Source: Bauldia sp965232525 (GTDB taxonomy: Bacteria > Pseudomonadota > Alphaproteobacteria > Rhizobiales > Kaistiaceae). Taken from it: DNA of 64,000 nucleotides. The first letter of the stretch is position 1. Each line of letters opens with the position of its first letter. Position numbers and translations under genes: made by a program. Of this stretch, positions 34,500 through 43,820 are shown piece after piece. Location of the stretch: contig NZ_OZ246980.1 in the NCBI RefSeq assembly GCF_965232525.1, forward strand, positions 558,001-622,000, written 5' to 3'. Below the pieces are notes generated by a model, which saw only the letters and a list, made by a program, of their open reading frames with translations, did no database searches and was not told the origin of the DNA.

Positions 34500-37400
34500 G
34501 GCAGCGCCGGGCGAACCACCTCGAACGCCGAGCGCAGCCGAGCGGGATCCGGGTTCGGCCGGCGTCTTCGTCGGACGGCCGATCCTGGCGCTGGTGATCA
34601 ATCTGCTGGTGATCATTGCCGGTCTGGCGGCGCTGCGCGGCGTCGAAGTCCGCGAACTGCCCAACGTGTCGCAGCCAGTGGTATCCGTCCGCGCCAGTTA
34701 TCCCGGCGCATCGCCCAGCACGGTTGACGCGGAGGTCACCAGCGTTCTGGAAGACGCTCTGGCGCGCCTTGAGGGGCTGGACAGCATCTCGGCCACGTCC
34801 AGCTATGGCAGCAGTCGACTGACCCTCTATCTCAGCAGTGCGACGGACTCCGACGTGGCGGCCAACGATGTACGCGAACTCGTCTCCGGCGCCGCCCGCA
34901 GTCTACCCGACGGCCTTGAAGATCCGACCGTCTCGAAAAGCGACGCGGACGCTGACCCCATCCTGCGGCTGGCGTTGACCGGCGACCTGCCCTTGGTCGA
35001 TCTGACCGAGCTTGCCGAAAACATGGTGTCCGACCGGTTGCAGGCCATCGAGGGTGTCGCCGAGGTGGAGGTTGCCGGCGGGTACGACCGAGTCTTCCGG
35101 GTGACATTCGCCCCGCTGGACCTCGCCAGTCATGGCATCTCGGTGGTCGAGCTGCGCGAAGCGTTATCGAGCGCCAATCTCGACCTGCCCCTCGGCTCGC
35201 TCGAGACGGCGAGCCAAACCCTGATCGTGCGGTCAGCTGCATCGGCGGCAACTGTGGACGCGATTTCGGCAATCAGGCTGAATCGCGAAACGGTCGTCGG
35301 GGATATAGCCTTCGTGCAGCTAACCTCGGACGACAACACCCAGATCAGCCGGGTCAACGGCCACCCGTCGGTCGGGCTCAATGTCATTCGGCAGTCGCTC
35401 GCCAACACGCTGACGATCTCGGTCGCGACTCGCGAGGCGGTAGAGGATTTGCAGGAAGCGTTGCCCACCGGCACCGAACTGATCATCGTCTCCGACGATG
35501 GCGTGTTTGTCGAACGATCGCTCAGTGGCGTGGTCATCAGCATCGGCCTCGCCATCATCATCGTCGTCGTCGTGATCTTCCTCTTCCTTCGCTCGCTTCG
35601 CGCCGTGGTCGTGCCGGCCACCGCCGTGCCGATCGCTCTGATCGGCACGCTCGCCGCGATCTGGGGCAGCGGTTTCTCGGTCAATACCATCACGCTGCTC
35701 GCGCTGGTGCTGGCAACTGGCATGGTGGTCGACGATGCCATCGTCGTCCTCGAAAACATCGTGCGCCGGCGACGGGACGGGCTTGGCGCCTATGCCGCCG
35801 CCGCGGTTGGCACCCGCCAGGTTTTCTTCGCGGTGATTTCGACGACCGCGGTGCTGGCGGCGGTGTTCATTCCGATCTCGTTCCTGCCCGGACAGGCCGG
35901 CGGCGTCTTCGCCGAGTTCGGTTTCGTCCTCGCCTTCGCGGTCGCCTTATCGTCGTTCGTCGCGCTGACCTTGTGTCCGGTCGTCTGCGCGCTCTTCGAC
36001 CCGGGCGGCCGCGGACGCCTGGCGAGCCACGGCGAACCCGGCCAATCGCCGGCGGCAGCGCTGTTCGGTTCGGTGATCGACGTCATCATTCGCTGGCGGT
36101 TTCCGGTCGTCATTGTCGCGCTCGCATTCGCGGCTGCGGCGATGGTGCTTTACACGACGCTGCCGCAGGAGATCACGCCCGACGAAGACCGTGGATCGAT
36201 TCTGATCTCGCTGCGCACGCCGGTGACCGCCAGCCTCGACTACACCAACCAACAGGTCGAACAGGTGGAAGCGATCATCGCCCCGCTGATCGCCTCCGGC
36301 GAAGCCCTGTCGGTCCAGGCTCTCGTCCGCGGCACGAACTCGGCCTTCGTCATCGTTCGACTGGCGCTGTGGGAGGATCGCGACCGAAGCCAGCAGGACA
36401 TTGTCGCCGAGATCCAAGAGCCGCTCAGTCAGATCCCGGGCGCATTGGCGTCGGTGCGTTCGTCCAATAGCCTCGGCATTCGCGGCGCGGGGCAAGGCCT
36501 GCAGTTCGCGGTCGTCGGCAACGATTTTGATCGGATTGGTGATCTGGCGACCGCACTGGTTGAAGCAATGGCGGCGGATCCGACGTTCGCCAACCCACAG
36601 CTCGATAACGAAATCAACCAGCCGCAGTTGCAACTCGACATCGATCGAGAAGAGGCAGCCAATCTCGGGATCGAACCCCGCGACGTCATCACCACCCTGA
36701 GCACCATGATCGAAGGCGATACGGCGGCGGACGTTTTTGTCGACAACGAGGCACTTGATATCGAACTGGTGCCAGGCGGGCGGCCGGTCAATGACCAGGG
36801 CGAACTGGAGAACGTCTTCATCAAGTCGTCATCCGGCCAATTCGTGCCATTGTCCGCAGTGGCGGAGCTCTCTCAGGTGGTCTCGGCGTCAACGCTAACG
36901 CGCGAGGAACGGCAGCCTGCGGTCACAGGCCGAGCAAGTCTCGGCATGGATGTCGAACTCAGTACCGCTGCCGCCAGACTGGCTGAGATCGCGCCGGCCA
37001 TTCTCGGTGACGGTGGACGTCTCATCTTTCTGGGTGAGGCCGAGAGCCTGGAATCGGACTACGCCGGGACGCTGATCGTCTTTGGTGTGGCGATCCTGAT
37101 CGTTCTTCTGGTTCTTGCCGCTCAGTTCGAAAGCCTGACCAGCGCACTGATCATCCTGATCACCGTGCCGGCCGGACTTGGGACGGCGCTGCTCGCCATC
37201 TTTCTCACCGGCGGCAGCCTCAACTACTACAGCCAGATCGGCCTGCTCCTCCTCGTCGGTATCATGGCCAAGAACGGCATCCTGATCGTCGAGTTCGCCA
37301 ACCAATTGCGACAGCGGGGGCGCGACGTCGATCAGGCGATCCGTGAGGCCGTGCGTATCCGCCTGCGGCCGGTCTTGATGACGATGGCTTCCACGGTGGC

Positions 37401-37602
37401 CGGCAGCATCCCCTTGGTGGTGGCGAGCGGTGCTGGAGCCGAGGCGCGGATCGCGGTCGGCTGGGTGGTGGTCGGTGGCCTCGGGCTCGCGACGATTTTC
37501 ACGTTGTTTCTGACGCCAGCGGTCTATCGCATCCTCGCTCCGATTGGCGTCCCGCCAGGAGGTTCGCAGCGGCGACTCGCCGAGGAACTTGCGGCGGACT
37601 GA
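34492..37602 (+). CDS. RND efflux pump, inner-membrane transporter (HAE1 family)
   Basis: A 1036-residue RND transporter of standard length. The first membrane helix is preceded by VFVGRPILALVINLLVIIAGL, the porter domain follows from VSVRASYPGASPSTVDAEVT, and the TM4 proton-relay motif is GMVVDDAIVVLENIVRR. The second half repeats the architecture, with SQIGLLLLVGIMAKNGILIVEF before the C-terminal helices. It exports hydrophobic or amphiphilic compounds using the proton gradient with the adaptor encoded upstream. The start is GTG at 34492, overlapping the adaptor stop. Substrate not predictable. Confidence 0.93.
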   Translation: MAEAAPGEPPRTPSAAERDPGSAGVFVGRPILALVINLLVIIAGLAALRGVEVRELPNVSQPVVSVRASYPGASPSTVDAEVTSVLEDALARLEGLDSISATSSYGSSRLTLYLSSATDSDVAANDVRELVSGAARSLPDGLEDPTVSKSDADADPILRLALTGDLPLVDLTELAENMVSDRLQAIEGVAEVEVAGGYDRVFRVTFAPLDLASHGISVVELREALSSANLDLPLGSLETASQTLIVRSAASAATVDAISAIRLNRETVVGDIAFVQLTSDDNTQISRVNGHPSVGLNVIRQSLANTLTISVATREAVEDLQEALPTGTELIIVSDDGVFVERSLSGVVISIGLAIIIVVVVIFLFLRSLRAVVVPATAVPIALIGTLAAIWGSGFSVNTITLLALVLATGMVVDDAIVVLENIVRRRRDGLGAYAAAAVGTRQVFFAVISTTAVLAAVFIPISFLPGQAGGVFAEFGFVLAFAVALSSFVALTLCPVVCALFDPGGRGRLASHGEPGQSPAAALFGSVIDVIIRWRFPVVIVALAFAAAAMVLYTTLPQEITPDEDRGSILISLRTPVTASLDYTNQQVEQVEAIIAPLIASGEALSVQALVRGTNSAFVIVRLALWEDRDRSQQDIVAEIQEPLSQIPGALASVRSSNSLGIRGAGQGLQFAVVGNDFDRIGDLATALVEAMAADPTFANPQLDNEINQPQLQLDIDREEAANLGIEPRDVITTLSTMIEGDTAADVFVDNEALDIELVPGGRPVNDQGELENVFIKSSSGQFVPLSAVAELSQVVSASTLTREERQPAVTGRASLGMDVELSTAAARLAEIAPAILGDGGRLIFLGEAESLESDYAGTLIVFGVAILIVLLVLAAQFESLTSALIILITVPAGLGTALLAIFLTGGSLNYYSQIGLLLLVGIMAKNGILIVEFANQLRQRGRDVDQAIREAVRIRLRPVLMTMASTVAGSIPLVVASGAGAEARIAVGWVVVGGLGLATIFTLFLTPAVYRILAPIGVPPGGSQRRLAEELAAD

Positions 37603-37666
37603 CTGCCGGAGGTTCTGCGTCGAGGGGATTACGCGCTCGAAGCAAGACCGAGAGTTGGCCCGAGTT

Positions 37667-38395
37667 CTAGGCGATCGGTCGTGCCTTCACCCATAGAAAC
37701 ATGGGAAAGCGGCGCCACCGTGCAAACCGTGGCTGGCTCGCCCCCTCGTCCGGAACCGGTTCGTGGAGCGCCGTGATCGCAAGACCCGCAGTCTCGAGCG
37801 CGGCCATGTAGTTTTGGAGCGGTTGCGACCATCCGGCGAAATGCATGGCAAGCCCGTCCCGTTCTTCGAGCGCTTCGAACCGGCATCGACCGAAATAGGA
37901 GCCCTCCACAACAAACCGTGCATCCGGTTCCGCACCTTCGAAACGCCCACGATCGATGAACGGATGGACGATCGACACAATGAGCGTGCCCGAAGAACGC
38001 AGAACGCGCCGCATCTCGCACACCGCAGCTGGAACGTCGACGACGTCCATGAGAACGTTGTAGGCGACGACCAGATCGAAGGCCGCGTCGCTGAACGGCA
38101 GGGCTGCCGCGGGCGCGACCCGATAGTTCTCGGCCGAACCGGCCTCCCGGGCCGCTTCCACAAACGCCGGGACCGGGTCGGTGGCCGTCACCTGGTAGCC
38201 GCGTTCCGACAGTAGGCGCGATATGCGTCCCTCGCCGCAGCCGACATCGAGGGCGCGCCCCTCGCCTTGACCGACAAAGGACGAAAAAGCCTCGCGAAAA
38301 GACCAGAAGGCATCGTGGCCCGGCGTTCGCGCCCAAGCGATCCACTCGGCCGCGAACTTCTCCCAATGATCGGAGTCGGGGCGCTCGGTGGTCAT
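37667..38395 (-). CDS. Class I SAM-dependent methyltransferase
   Basis: A 242-residue Methyltransf_11/25-type enzyme. Motif I is ALDVGCGEGRIS, motif II lies at VTATDPVPAFVEAAR, and motif IV at FDLVVAYNVLMDVVD. The middle part EGSYFGRCRFEALEERDGL and the C-terminal strand PMFLWVKARP are typical of small-molecule methyltransferases such as UbiE/MenG-like or SmtA-like enzymes. Substrate unknown. It is convergent with the RND pump (64-bp gap), and its upstream region contains the second copy of a diverged repeat. Confidence 0.85.
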   Translation of the reverse strand: MTTERPDSDHWEKFAAEWIAWARTPGHDAFWSFREAFSSFVGQGEGRALDVGCGEGRISRLLSERGYQVTATDPVPAFVEAAREAGSAENYRVAPAAALPFSDAAFDLVVAYNVLMDVVDVPAAVCEMRRVLRSSGTLIVSIVHPFIDRGRFEGAEPDARFVVEGSYFGRCRFEALEERDGLAMHFAGWSQPLQNYMAALETAGLAITALHEPVPDEGASQPRFARWRRFPMFLWVKARPIA

Positions 38396-38404
38396 CGTTT
38401 GCCG

Positions 38405-38477
38405 CAGTCCCCTGGTGCCAAGTCGATTGATCTGTCGCGCTTGGCCAGTGTTCTACACTACGGTCACCGACTCGTGC
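38405..38477 (+). repeat. Diverged direct repeat, copy 2
   Basis: The partner of the segment at 33225, between the methyltransferase start and tRNA-Leu. Shared blocks are CAGTC, CTGGTGCC, GTC, ATTGATCTG, CGC, GTTCTA, GGTCA and CTCGTGC, with two small indels. The orientation is the same as in copy 1 although the adjoining gene is on the other strand. Confidence 0.5.
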
Positions 38478-38510
38478 GATGCCACTGCTGGACTAAATCC
38501 TGAAAATGCT

Positions 38511-38595
38511 TGGTGCCCAGGAGAGGACTCGAACCTCCACGCCTTGCGGCACACGGACCTGAACCGTGCGCGTCTACCAATTCCGCCACCTGGGC
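38511..38595 (-). tRNA. tRNA-Leu (anticodon CAG)
   Basis: On the minus strand an 85-nt tRNA folds with acceptor GCCCAGG / CCTGGGC, discriminator A and encoded CCA. The D arm is GCGGAATTGGTAGACGC, the anticodon loop TTCAGGT gives CAG, a long variable arm (TGCCGCAAGGCGT) marks a class II tRNA, and the T loop is GTTCGAGTC. CAG reads CUG leucine codons, the major Leu codon in GC-rich genomes. It stands alone between the methyltransferase and RNase D genes. Confidence 0.97.
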
Positions 38596-38747
38596 ATGGG
38601 CCGCGTTTCTGTAGGCATCGCGCGGTTTCTTGTCAATCTAGGCGCGCCGTTCGCCGGCGAGAGCGAAGCCATGTCGGGACCGGGCCAGCGATTGCCGAAA
38701 CAGCGTCCTTCCGCTAAGCGGTGACTGAACTTGGAGGCTCCCACGGC

Positions 38748-39362
38748 ATGACGATCCGTTTCCACAAAGGCGATCTCCCCGACCTGTCCGCCTATGCCGG
38801 TGACAGCGTCGCCATCGACACCGAGACGCTTGGCCTCAACCCGCACCGAGATCGGCTCTGCCTGGTTCAGCTGTCGCCGGGCGACGGGAGCGCCGACATC
38901 GTCCAGATCGCCGCCGGACAGACGGAGGCTCCGAACCTGGCCACACTGATCGCCGACGACGCCAAGCTCAAGATCTTCCACTACGCCCGGTTCGACATCG
39001 CCGTTCTGTTCAAGGCATTCGGGGTCATGGCCGGGCCGCTCTACTGCACCAAAATCGCCTCGAAGCTGACCCGGACATATACGGATCGGCATGGCCTCAA
39101 GGACCTGGTCAAGGAGTTGCTCGACGTCGACATCTCAAAGCAGGCGCAAAGCTCGGACTGGGCCGCCGAGCGGCTCAGCGACGCGCAAATCGCCTACGCC
39201 GCTTCCGACGTGCTCTATCTTCACGCACTGAAGGCGGCCCTCGACCAGCGCCTCGCCCGCGAGCGCCGCACCGAACTGGCCGCCGCCTGCTTCATGTTCC
39301 TGCCCGCGCGCGCGCTACTTGACCTGGCCGGCTGGCCCGACGAGGACATCTTTGCCCATTAA
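38748..39362 (+). CDS. rnd: Ribonuclease D-type 3'-5' exonuclease (short form)
   Basis: A 204-residue DEDDy exonuclease. Motif I is AIDTETLGL, motif II FHYARFDIAVL and motif III YAASDVLYLHAL with the catalytic Tyr. It lacks the HRDC domains of E. coli RNase D, which is normal for this alphaproteobacterial form. It trims 3' ends of structured RNAs. GGAGG ten bases before the ATG at 38748 supports this start; a GTG at 38721 would add nine residues. It precedes the lptCAB cluster, a conserved arrangement. Confidence 0.9.
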   Translation: MTIRFHKGDLPDLSAYAGDSVAIDTETLGLNPHRDRLCLVQLSPGDGSADIVQIAAGQTEAPNLATLIADDAKLKIFHYARFDIAVLFKAFGVMAGPLYCTKIASKLTRTYTDRHGLKDLVKELLDVDISKQAQSSDWAAERLSDAQIAYAASDVLYLHALKAALDQRLARERRTELAAACFMFLPARALLDLAGWPDEDIFAH

Positions 39363-39443
39363 GCTAGAGTTACCGGCGCCATTGCCGGTCGGTCACGTTA
39401 AGTCCACAATAAGGTTCGAAAACTTCGCCGCGCCTGGGCGAAC

Positions 39444-40508
39444 ATGATGAGCCACTATCCCGACCCGCAAGACGAAGACGATATCGCCGAACGCGCGCGG
39501 CAAGAACCGGTCGATCTTGACGCGGACGATCCGGATGTCTTTGGCAAGGGCCAAGCCGGCGATTGGGACGACCCGGCCTTCGCGCCGACGGACGTCGGCA
39601 CGGCGCCTTTCGACAATGTCGATGTCATCGATGCCGATTTTGTTGATCTGACCACCGACGAAGCCGCGATCGACCAAGGCTACCACTACAGCGCCCCCAT
39701 CGGCGGAAGCGCAACCCATGAGCCACAGGAGATCAATGTCTCTCACCGGCGCGCCGAGGCATCCGAACCGATGACCGTCGCCGCCACCGGCGTGATGTCC
39801 GAACGGAACATCCGCTTCGACCCGACCCAGGAGCGCGGCACCCAGCACTATCGGCAGGCCCACCGGCATAGCCGGCGGGTCCGGTTGCTGAAGGTGTTGC
39901 TTCCGACGCTCGCGGCGATTGGCGTGCTCGGCTTCGTCGCATTCGTCCAATTCGCGCCAACGCCCGGCGATGTCGTGATCACCCTCAGCGGCGTCAACGT
40001 CGAAGACGAAAGCGTGACCATGGAGCGGCCGCACATCTCGGGATTTGAGGGAACCAAGCGCGCCTACGAGGTCCGCGCCACTGAAGCGATTCAGGACTTG
40101 AACAACCCAAACATCGTGACCCTGCACGCAATCAAGGCTCGGCTGGGGCTTGGGGACGGCGAGACGGCGAACATCCGCGCCGCCAGAGGCATTTACGACG
40201 GCGACACCAAGAAACTGACGCTTAAGGATGGCATCACGTTGAATACGACCAACGGGTACGAAGCGACCTTCGAAAGCGCGCAGGTCAATGTCGACAGCGG
40301 CCGGATGACGTCCAACAAACCTCTGGAAATCGTTACCGATCATGGAACCGTCCGCGCCAACGCGATGGTGGTCCGTGATGACGGCAAGCACGTCATCTTC
40401 AAGGACGGCGTCAACGTCGTCTACACGCCGCCGGAGGATCCGGACGAACCGGTCGTTGCGCCGGCGGAGCCTGACACCACGGCGGCGGTCACGGAGTCGG
40501 CGACATGA
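39444..40508 (+). CDS. lptC: LptC, LPS export periplasmic anchor, with long acidic N-terminal extension
   Basis: A 354-residue frame. The LptC domain starts at the transmembrane helix VRLLKVLLPTLAAIGVLGFV (about residue 150) and continues with the OstA-like beta-jellyroll (ISGFEGTKRAYEVRATEAIQ, YDGDTKKLTLKDGITL). It links the LptB2FG transporter to LptA. The first 130 residues are cytoplasmic, strongly acidic and low in complexity, and not part of ordinary LptC. Starts at 39771 (M-TVAATG) or 39795 (M-SERN) would give conventional lengths but leave a gap of about 400 bp; none of these has a strong ribosome site, so the start is uncertain. The stop overlaps lptA by 4 bp. Confidence 0.8.
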   Translation: MMSHYPDPQDEDDIAERARQEPVDLDADDPDVFGKGQAGDWDDPAFAPTDVGTAPFDNVDVIDADFVDLTTDEAAIDQGYHYSAPIGGSATHEPQEINVSHRRAEASEPMTVAATGVMSERNIRFDPTQERGTQHYRQAHRHSRRVRLLKVLLPTLAAIGVLGFVAFVQFAPTPGDVVITLSGVNVEDESVTMERPHISGFEGTKRAYEVRATEAIQDLNNPNIVTLHAIKARLGLGDGETANIRAARGIYDGDTKKLTLKDGITLNTTNGYEATFESAQVNVDSGRMTSNKPLEIVTDHGTVRANAMVVRDDGKHVIFKDGVNVVYTPPEDPDEPVVAPAEPDTTAAVTESAT

Positions 40509-41065
40509 CAATCTGGCGCGGAGGCCTCCTGCCGTTTGCGGTGGTGCTGGTAACGTGCCTGGGGTCGTTCCAAGCGGCTGCCCAGTCGACCGACATCTTC
40601 AAGGGTTTCTCGGCCAAATCGAAGGCGGCGATCGAGGTCGACGCCGAGACTCTGGAGATCTTCGACGAAGAGACCCAGCGGGTATCGATATTCGCCGGCG
40701 GTGTTACCGTCCGCCGGGGCAATACGACGATGAAGGCGGCAACGATCAAGCTCTACACCGACAAGGACAGCGAGGACAGCAACGCGTTCACGCGCATGGA
40801 GGCGACCGGCACGGTCTATGTTAACTCCGGCAACCAGACCGTGACCGGTGGCAGCGCGGTTGTCGACAACGACGCGCAGACGATCACACTCGCTGGCAAT
40901 GTCGTCCTCAGCCAGGGCAAAAACGTCATTGTCGGCGAGCGGCTGGTGATCGACATGGCGACCGGGCGGGCGCGGGTCGAACAGACGCCCGGGAAACGCA
41001 TCCAGGGCGTCTTCAACCCTAACGTTGCCAAACCCGACAAACCGGCGGACACGCCGACACAGTAG
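40505..41065 (+). CDS. lptA: LptA, periplasmic LPS bridge protein
   Basis: A 186-residue OstA-family protein. Residues 1-26 form a signal peptide ending QAAA-QSTD. The jellyroll repeats are seen as IEVDAETLEIFDEETQRVSIFAG and TGTVYVNSGNQTVTGGSAVVD. The family start of the mature part (A-I-E-V-D-A) is typical. LptA polymerises into the bridge that carries lipopolysaccharide across the periplasm. Its ATG overlaps the lptC stop (ATGA), and lptB follows after 33 bp. Confidence 0.93.
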   Translation: MTIWRGGLLPFAVVLVTCLGSFQAAAQSTDIFKGFSAKSKAAIEVDAETLEIFDEETQRVSIFAGGVTVRRGNTTMKAATIKLYTDKDSEDSNAFTRMEATGTVYVNSGNQTVTGGSAVVDNDAQTITLAGNVVLSQGKNVIVGERLVIDMATGRARVEQTPGKRIQGVFNPNVAKPDKPADTPTQ

Positions 41066-41098
41066 CCTCGACAGTCGTTCCCGGACGGCTTATGTCCG

Positions 41099-41962
41099 GT
41101 GAGCGGCAAAAGGAAGCTCCGGGCGTTGAGTCGCTTCATACCATTCGGACGCAAAACGCGACGCCGTTCGACCAACGGCGCCCAGCCCTACGGTTACGAC
41201 GACATCGCACCGTCGCGGCTCGTCCCCGAGGCGGGCGGGCGCGGCTGGCTGGTCGCGCACGGCCTTGGCAAGTCCTACCGAGGCCGCCAGGTTGTGCATG
41301 CGGCTAGTCTTGCCGTCGCGCGGGGAGAATCGGTTGGATTGCTGGGTTCGAACGGCGCCGGCAAGACAACGATTTTTTACATGATCACCGGCCTGGTGAA
41401 GGCCGACTACGGCACGATCGAACTCGATGGCCACGATGTCACCGGCATGCCGATGTACCGTCGAGCGCGTCTCGGCATCGGCTATCTCCCTCAGGAAGCT
41501 TCGATTTTCCGCGGGATGACGGTCGAGGCCAACATTCGCTCGGTGCTCGAAGTGGTGGAACCGGACAAGGCGCAGCGGGAGGACCAACTCGACGCCTTGC
41601 TTGAAGAGTTTCACATTTCCCACCTGCGCAACAGCCAAGCCATGTCGCTCTCCGGCGGCGAACGACGTCGATGCGAAATCGCCCGGGCGCTCGCGAGCCG
41701 CCCCGCCTTCATGCTGCTTGACGAGCCGTTCACCGGCGTCGACCCGATCGCCGTCGGCGATATCCAGGCACTGGTGCGCCATCTCACGAGCCTCGGGATC
41801 GGCGTCCTGATCACCGATCACAATGTCCGGGAGACGCTCGGGCTCATCGACCGCGCCTACATCATCCATTCGGGCGAAGTGCTGTTCGAGGGGCGGCCGG
41901 AGGAAATCGTCCAAAGCCCGGAAGTGCGACGACTTTACCTCGGGGAACAGTTCAGTCTTTAA
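41099..41962 (+). CDS. lptB: LptB, LPS export ATP-binding protein
   Basis: A 287-residue ABC ATPase with Walker A GSNGAGKTT, Q-loop in YLPQEASIFRGMTV, signature LSGGERRRCEIARAL and Walker B with LLDEPFTGVDP. It powers extraction of lipopolysaccharide from the inner membrane together with LptF and LptG, which are not in this window. The start is GTG at 41099; a basic N-terminal extension of about 50 residues precedes the ATPase core, longer than in E. coli but common in alphaproteobacteria. Confidence 0.93.
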   Translation: MSGKRKLRALSRFIPFGRKTRRRSTNGAQPYGYDDIAPSRLVPEAGGRGWLVAHGLGKSYRGRQVVHAASLAVARGESVGLLGSNGAGKTTIFYMITGLVKADYGTIELDGHDVTGMPMYRRARLGIGYLPQEASIFRGMTVEANIRSVLEVVEPDKAQREDQLDALLEEFHISHLRNSQAMSLSGGERRRCEIARALASRPAFMLLDEPFTGVDPIAVGDIQALVRHLTSLGIGVLITDHNVRETLGLIDRAYIIHSGEVLFEGRPEEIVQSPEVRRLYLGEQFSL

Positions 41963-42039
41963 TCATTCGCGTGGATCGCGTAGGAAGGGTCCAGACAAGC
42001 AAGTTTCGGACCAATCCGGGCAACATGCCCACCTACACG

Positions 42040-43566
42040 ATGGCACTTTCTCCCAAGCTCGAGTTTCGGCAGAGCCAACTGCTGGTCATGACGCCGCAGT
42101 TAATGCAGGCGATCAAGCTGCTGCAGCTCTCCAATCTCGATCTCACCGCCTATGTCGAAGCGGAACTGGAGCGTAATCCGCTGCTCCAGGCCACCGAGGA
42201 GGGCGATGCGGAAGGCTTGACCGGCGCCCCACAGGAAACGTCGGCCGAGGCCGGCGAAGCCGAGACCGGAGACGATCCGGCGTGGTTGGATTCGACGCTC
42301 AGAACCGGAGGCGGAAACGAACCGAAACTCGACGCCGACCTCTCTAACGAGTTTCAGGACGACACTGGTCCCGGCGCGCAAGATCAGCCGCCATCGCCGC
42401 AGCCCGAATCCTGGACAAGCATGCCAAACCGACAATCGGTAAGCACTGACGACCATAACCTCGAAGCCTATGTGGCAGACCAAGTCTCGCTCGCCGATCA
42501 TCTCTCTGCTCAACTCGGACTCGCGGTTACCGACCCAACCGAGCGCGTCATCGGCGGGGCGATCATCGGTGAGATCGACGAAGCCGGCTATTTGCGCAGC
42601 GATGTGGACACGATCGCCAAACAGCTTGGCGCCGAGCAGCACGCCGTCGACGCTGTGCTCGCCACTGTGCAGGGGTTTGATCCGCCGGGCATAGGCGCCC
42701 GGAGTCTCGCCGAATGCCTCGCCATCCAGCTTCGGGCCAAGGATCGCTACGATCCGGCCATGGCGGCTTTGGTCGATAACCTTGACCTGGTGGCCAAGCG
42801 AAATCGCACCGCCCTGATGAAACTCTGCGACGTCGACGCGGACGACCTCGCCGAGATGCTGGCCGAACTGAAAGCGTTGAACCCCAAACCCGGCAATGCC
42901 TTCGGCGCCGCCCCTGTCCAGCCGGTCATCCCCGATGTTCTTGTCCGCCCCGGGAGCGATGGGAGCTGGCACATCGAACTCAACACCGGAACCCTACCGC
43001 GCGTTCTTGTGGATCGGACTTATTATGCGAAAGTCGTCAAGCGCGGCCGCAACGACAAGGACGCCGAGTTCCTGGCCGAATGCCTGCAGACGGCGAAATG
43101 GCTGGTCAAGAGCCTCGACCAGCGGGCCCGCACCATTCTCAAAGTCGCGACCGAAATCGTCCGCCAGCAGGATGCTTTTTTGGTTCACGGCGTTCAGCAT
43201 CTTCGTCCCCTCAACCTGAAAACGATCGCTGACGCGATTGGCATGCACGAGTCGACCGTATCCCGAGTCACTTCGAACAAGTTCATGGCGACGCCGCGCG
43301 GTATCTTCGAACTCAAATACTTCTTCACCGCTGCGATCGCGTCGGCCGAAGGCGGCGTCGCCCATTCGGCCGAGGCCGTCCGCCACCGCATCAGGCGCCT
43401 GATCGATGACGAGCCTGCCGATTCGATCCTTTCCGACGACGCGATCGTCAAGACACTCCGCGATTCGGGCATCGACATCGCCCGGCGGACCGTCGCTAAG
43501 TATCGGGAATCCATGCGGATTCCGTCTTCCGTCCAGCGCCGGCGCGACAAGCAAGCCGTCGTCTAG
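42040..43566 (+). CDS. rpoN: RNA polymerase sigma-54 factor
   Basis: With the ATG at 42040 the protein has 508 residues and the canonical start MALSPKLEFRQSQLLVMTPQLMQ. Region I is Gln- and Leu-rich, region II acidic (residues about 60-130). The core-binding domain, the HTH (IADAIGMHESTVSRVTSNK) and the C-terminal RpoN box (ARRTVAKYRESM) are all present. It directs transcription of activator-dependent genes such as nitrogen-related ones. A GTG at 41971 or ATG at 42025 in the same frame would add 23 or 5 residues. The position between lptB and hpf is conserved in the group. Confidence 0.95.
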   Translation: MALSPKLEFRQSQLLVMTPQLMQAIKLLQLSNLDLTAYVEAELERNPLLQATEEGDAEGLTGAPQETSAEAGEAETGDDPAWLDSTLRTGGGNEPKLDADLSNEFQDDTGPGAQDQPPSPQPESWTSMPNRQSVSTDDHNLEAYVADQVSLADHLSAQLGLAVTDPTERVIGGAIIGEIDEAGYLRSDVDTIAKQLGAEQHAVDAVLATVQGFDPPGIGARSLAECLAIQLRAKDRYDPAMAALVDNLDLVAKRNRTALMKLCDVDADDLAEMLAELKALNPKPGNAFGAAPVQPVIPDVLVRPGSDGSWHIELNTGTLPRVLVDRTYYAKVVKRGRNDKDAEFLAECLQTAKWLVKSLDQRARTILKVATEIVRQQDAFLVHGVQHLRPLNLKTIADAIGMHESTVSRVTSNKFMATPRGIFELKYFFTAAIASAEGGVAHSAEAVRHRIRRLIDDEPADSILSDDAIVKTLRDSGIDIARRTVAKYRESMRIPSSVQRRRDKQAVV

Positions 43567-43641
43567 ACACCCCCGTAGATGGCTTCTCGCGGCGGCGCTC
43601 AACGCCGGGCACCGTAGTGCAAAGACCGACTGCAGCCTCGG

Positions 43642-43670
43642 TTGACTTGTGATACCGTGGTCAATAGAAG
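43642..43670 (+). promoter_or_regulatory. Sigma-70-type promoter candidate upstream of hpf
   Basis: TTGACT (43642-43647), a 17-bp spacer and TAGAAG (43665-43670) match a housekeeping promoter. The spacer region also forms an inverted pair TTGAC...GTCAA. It lies in the 254-bp gap between rpoN and hpf, about 150 bp before the hpf start. Evidence is sequence match only. Confidence 0.45.
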
Positions 43671-43820
43671 GTGCGCCCATTGTCGAGCCGGGGGCGGCTG
43701 CGGGGCTGATGCGAAGCCCGCGAAAGAGCAAGTCGAGCCGGCGCCGAGGCAGGGCCATTGGGCAGTCTTGGCCGCTCGGAGAGTGACGAGAACCGAAAAC
43801 AGAGAAGGTTCGAAGCCCTG

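Noticed and set aside
35130..35759. 209-residue minus-strand frame inside the RND pump
   Set aside because: Antisense to a full-length pump gene with all motifs; Ser/Thr-rich without domain.
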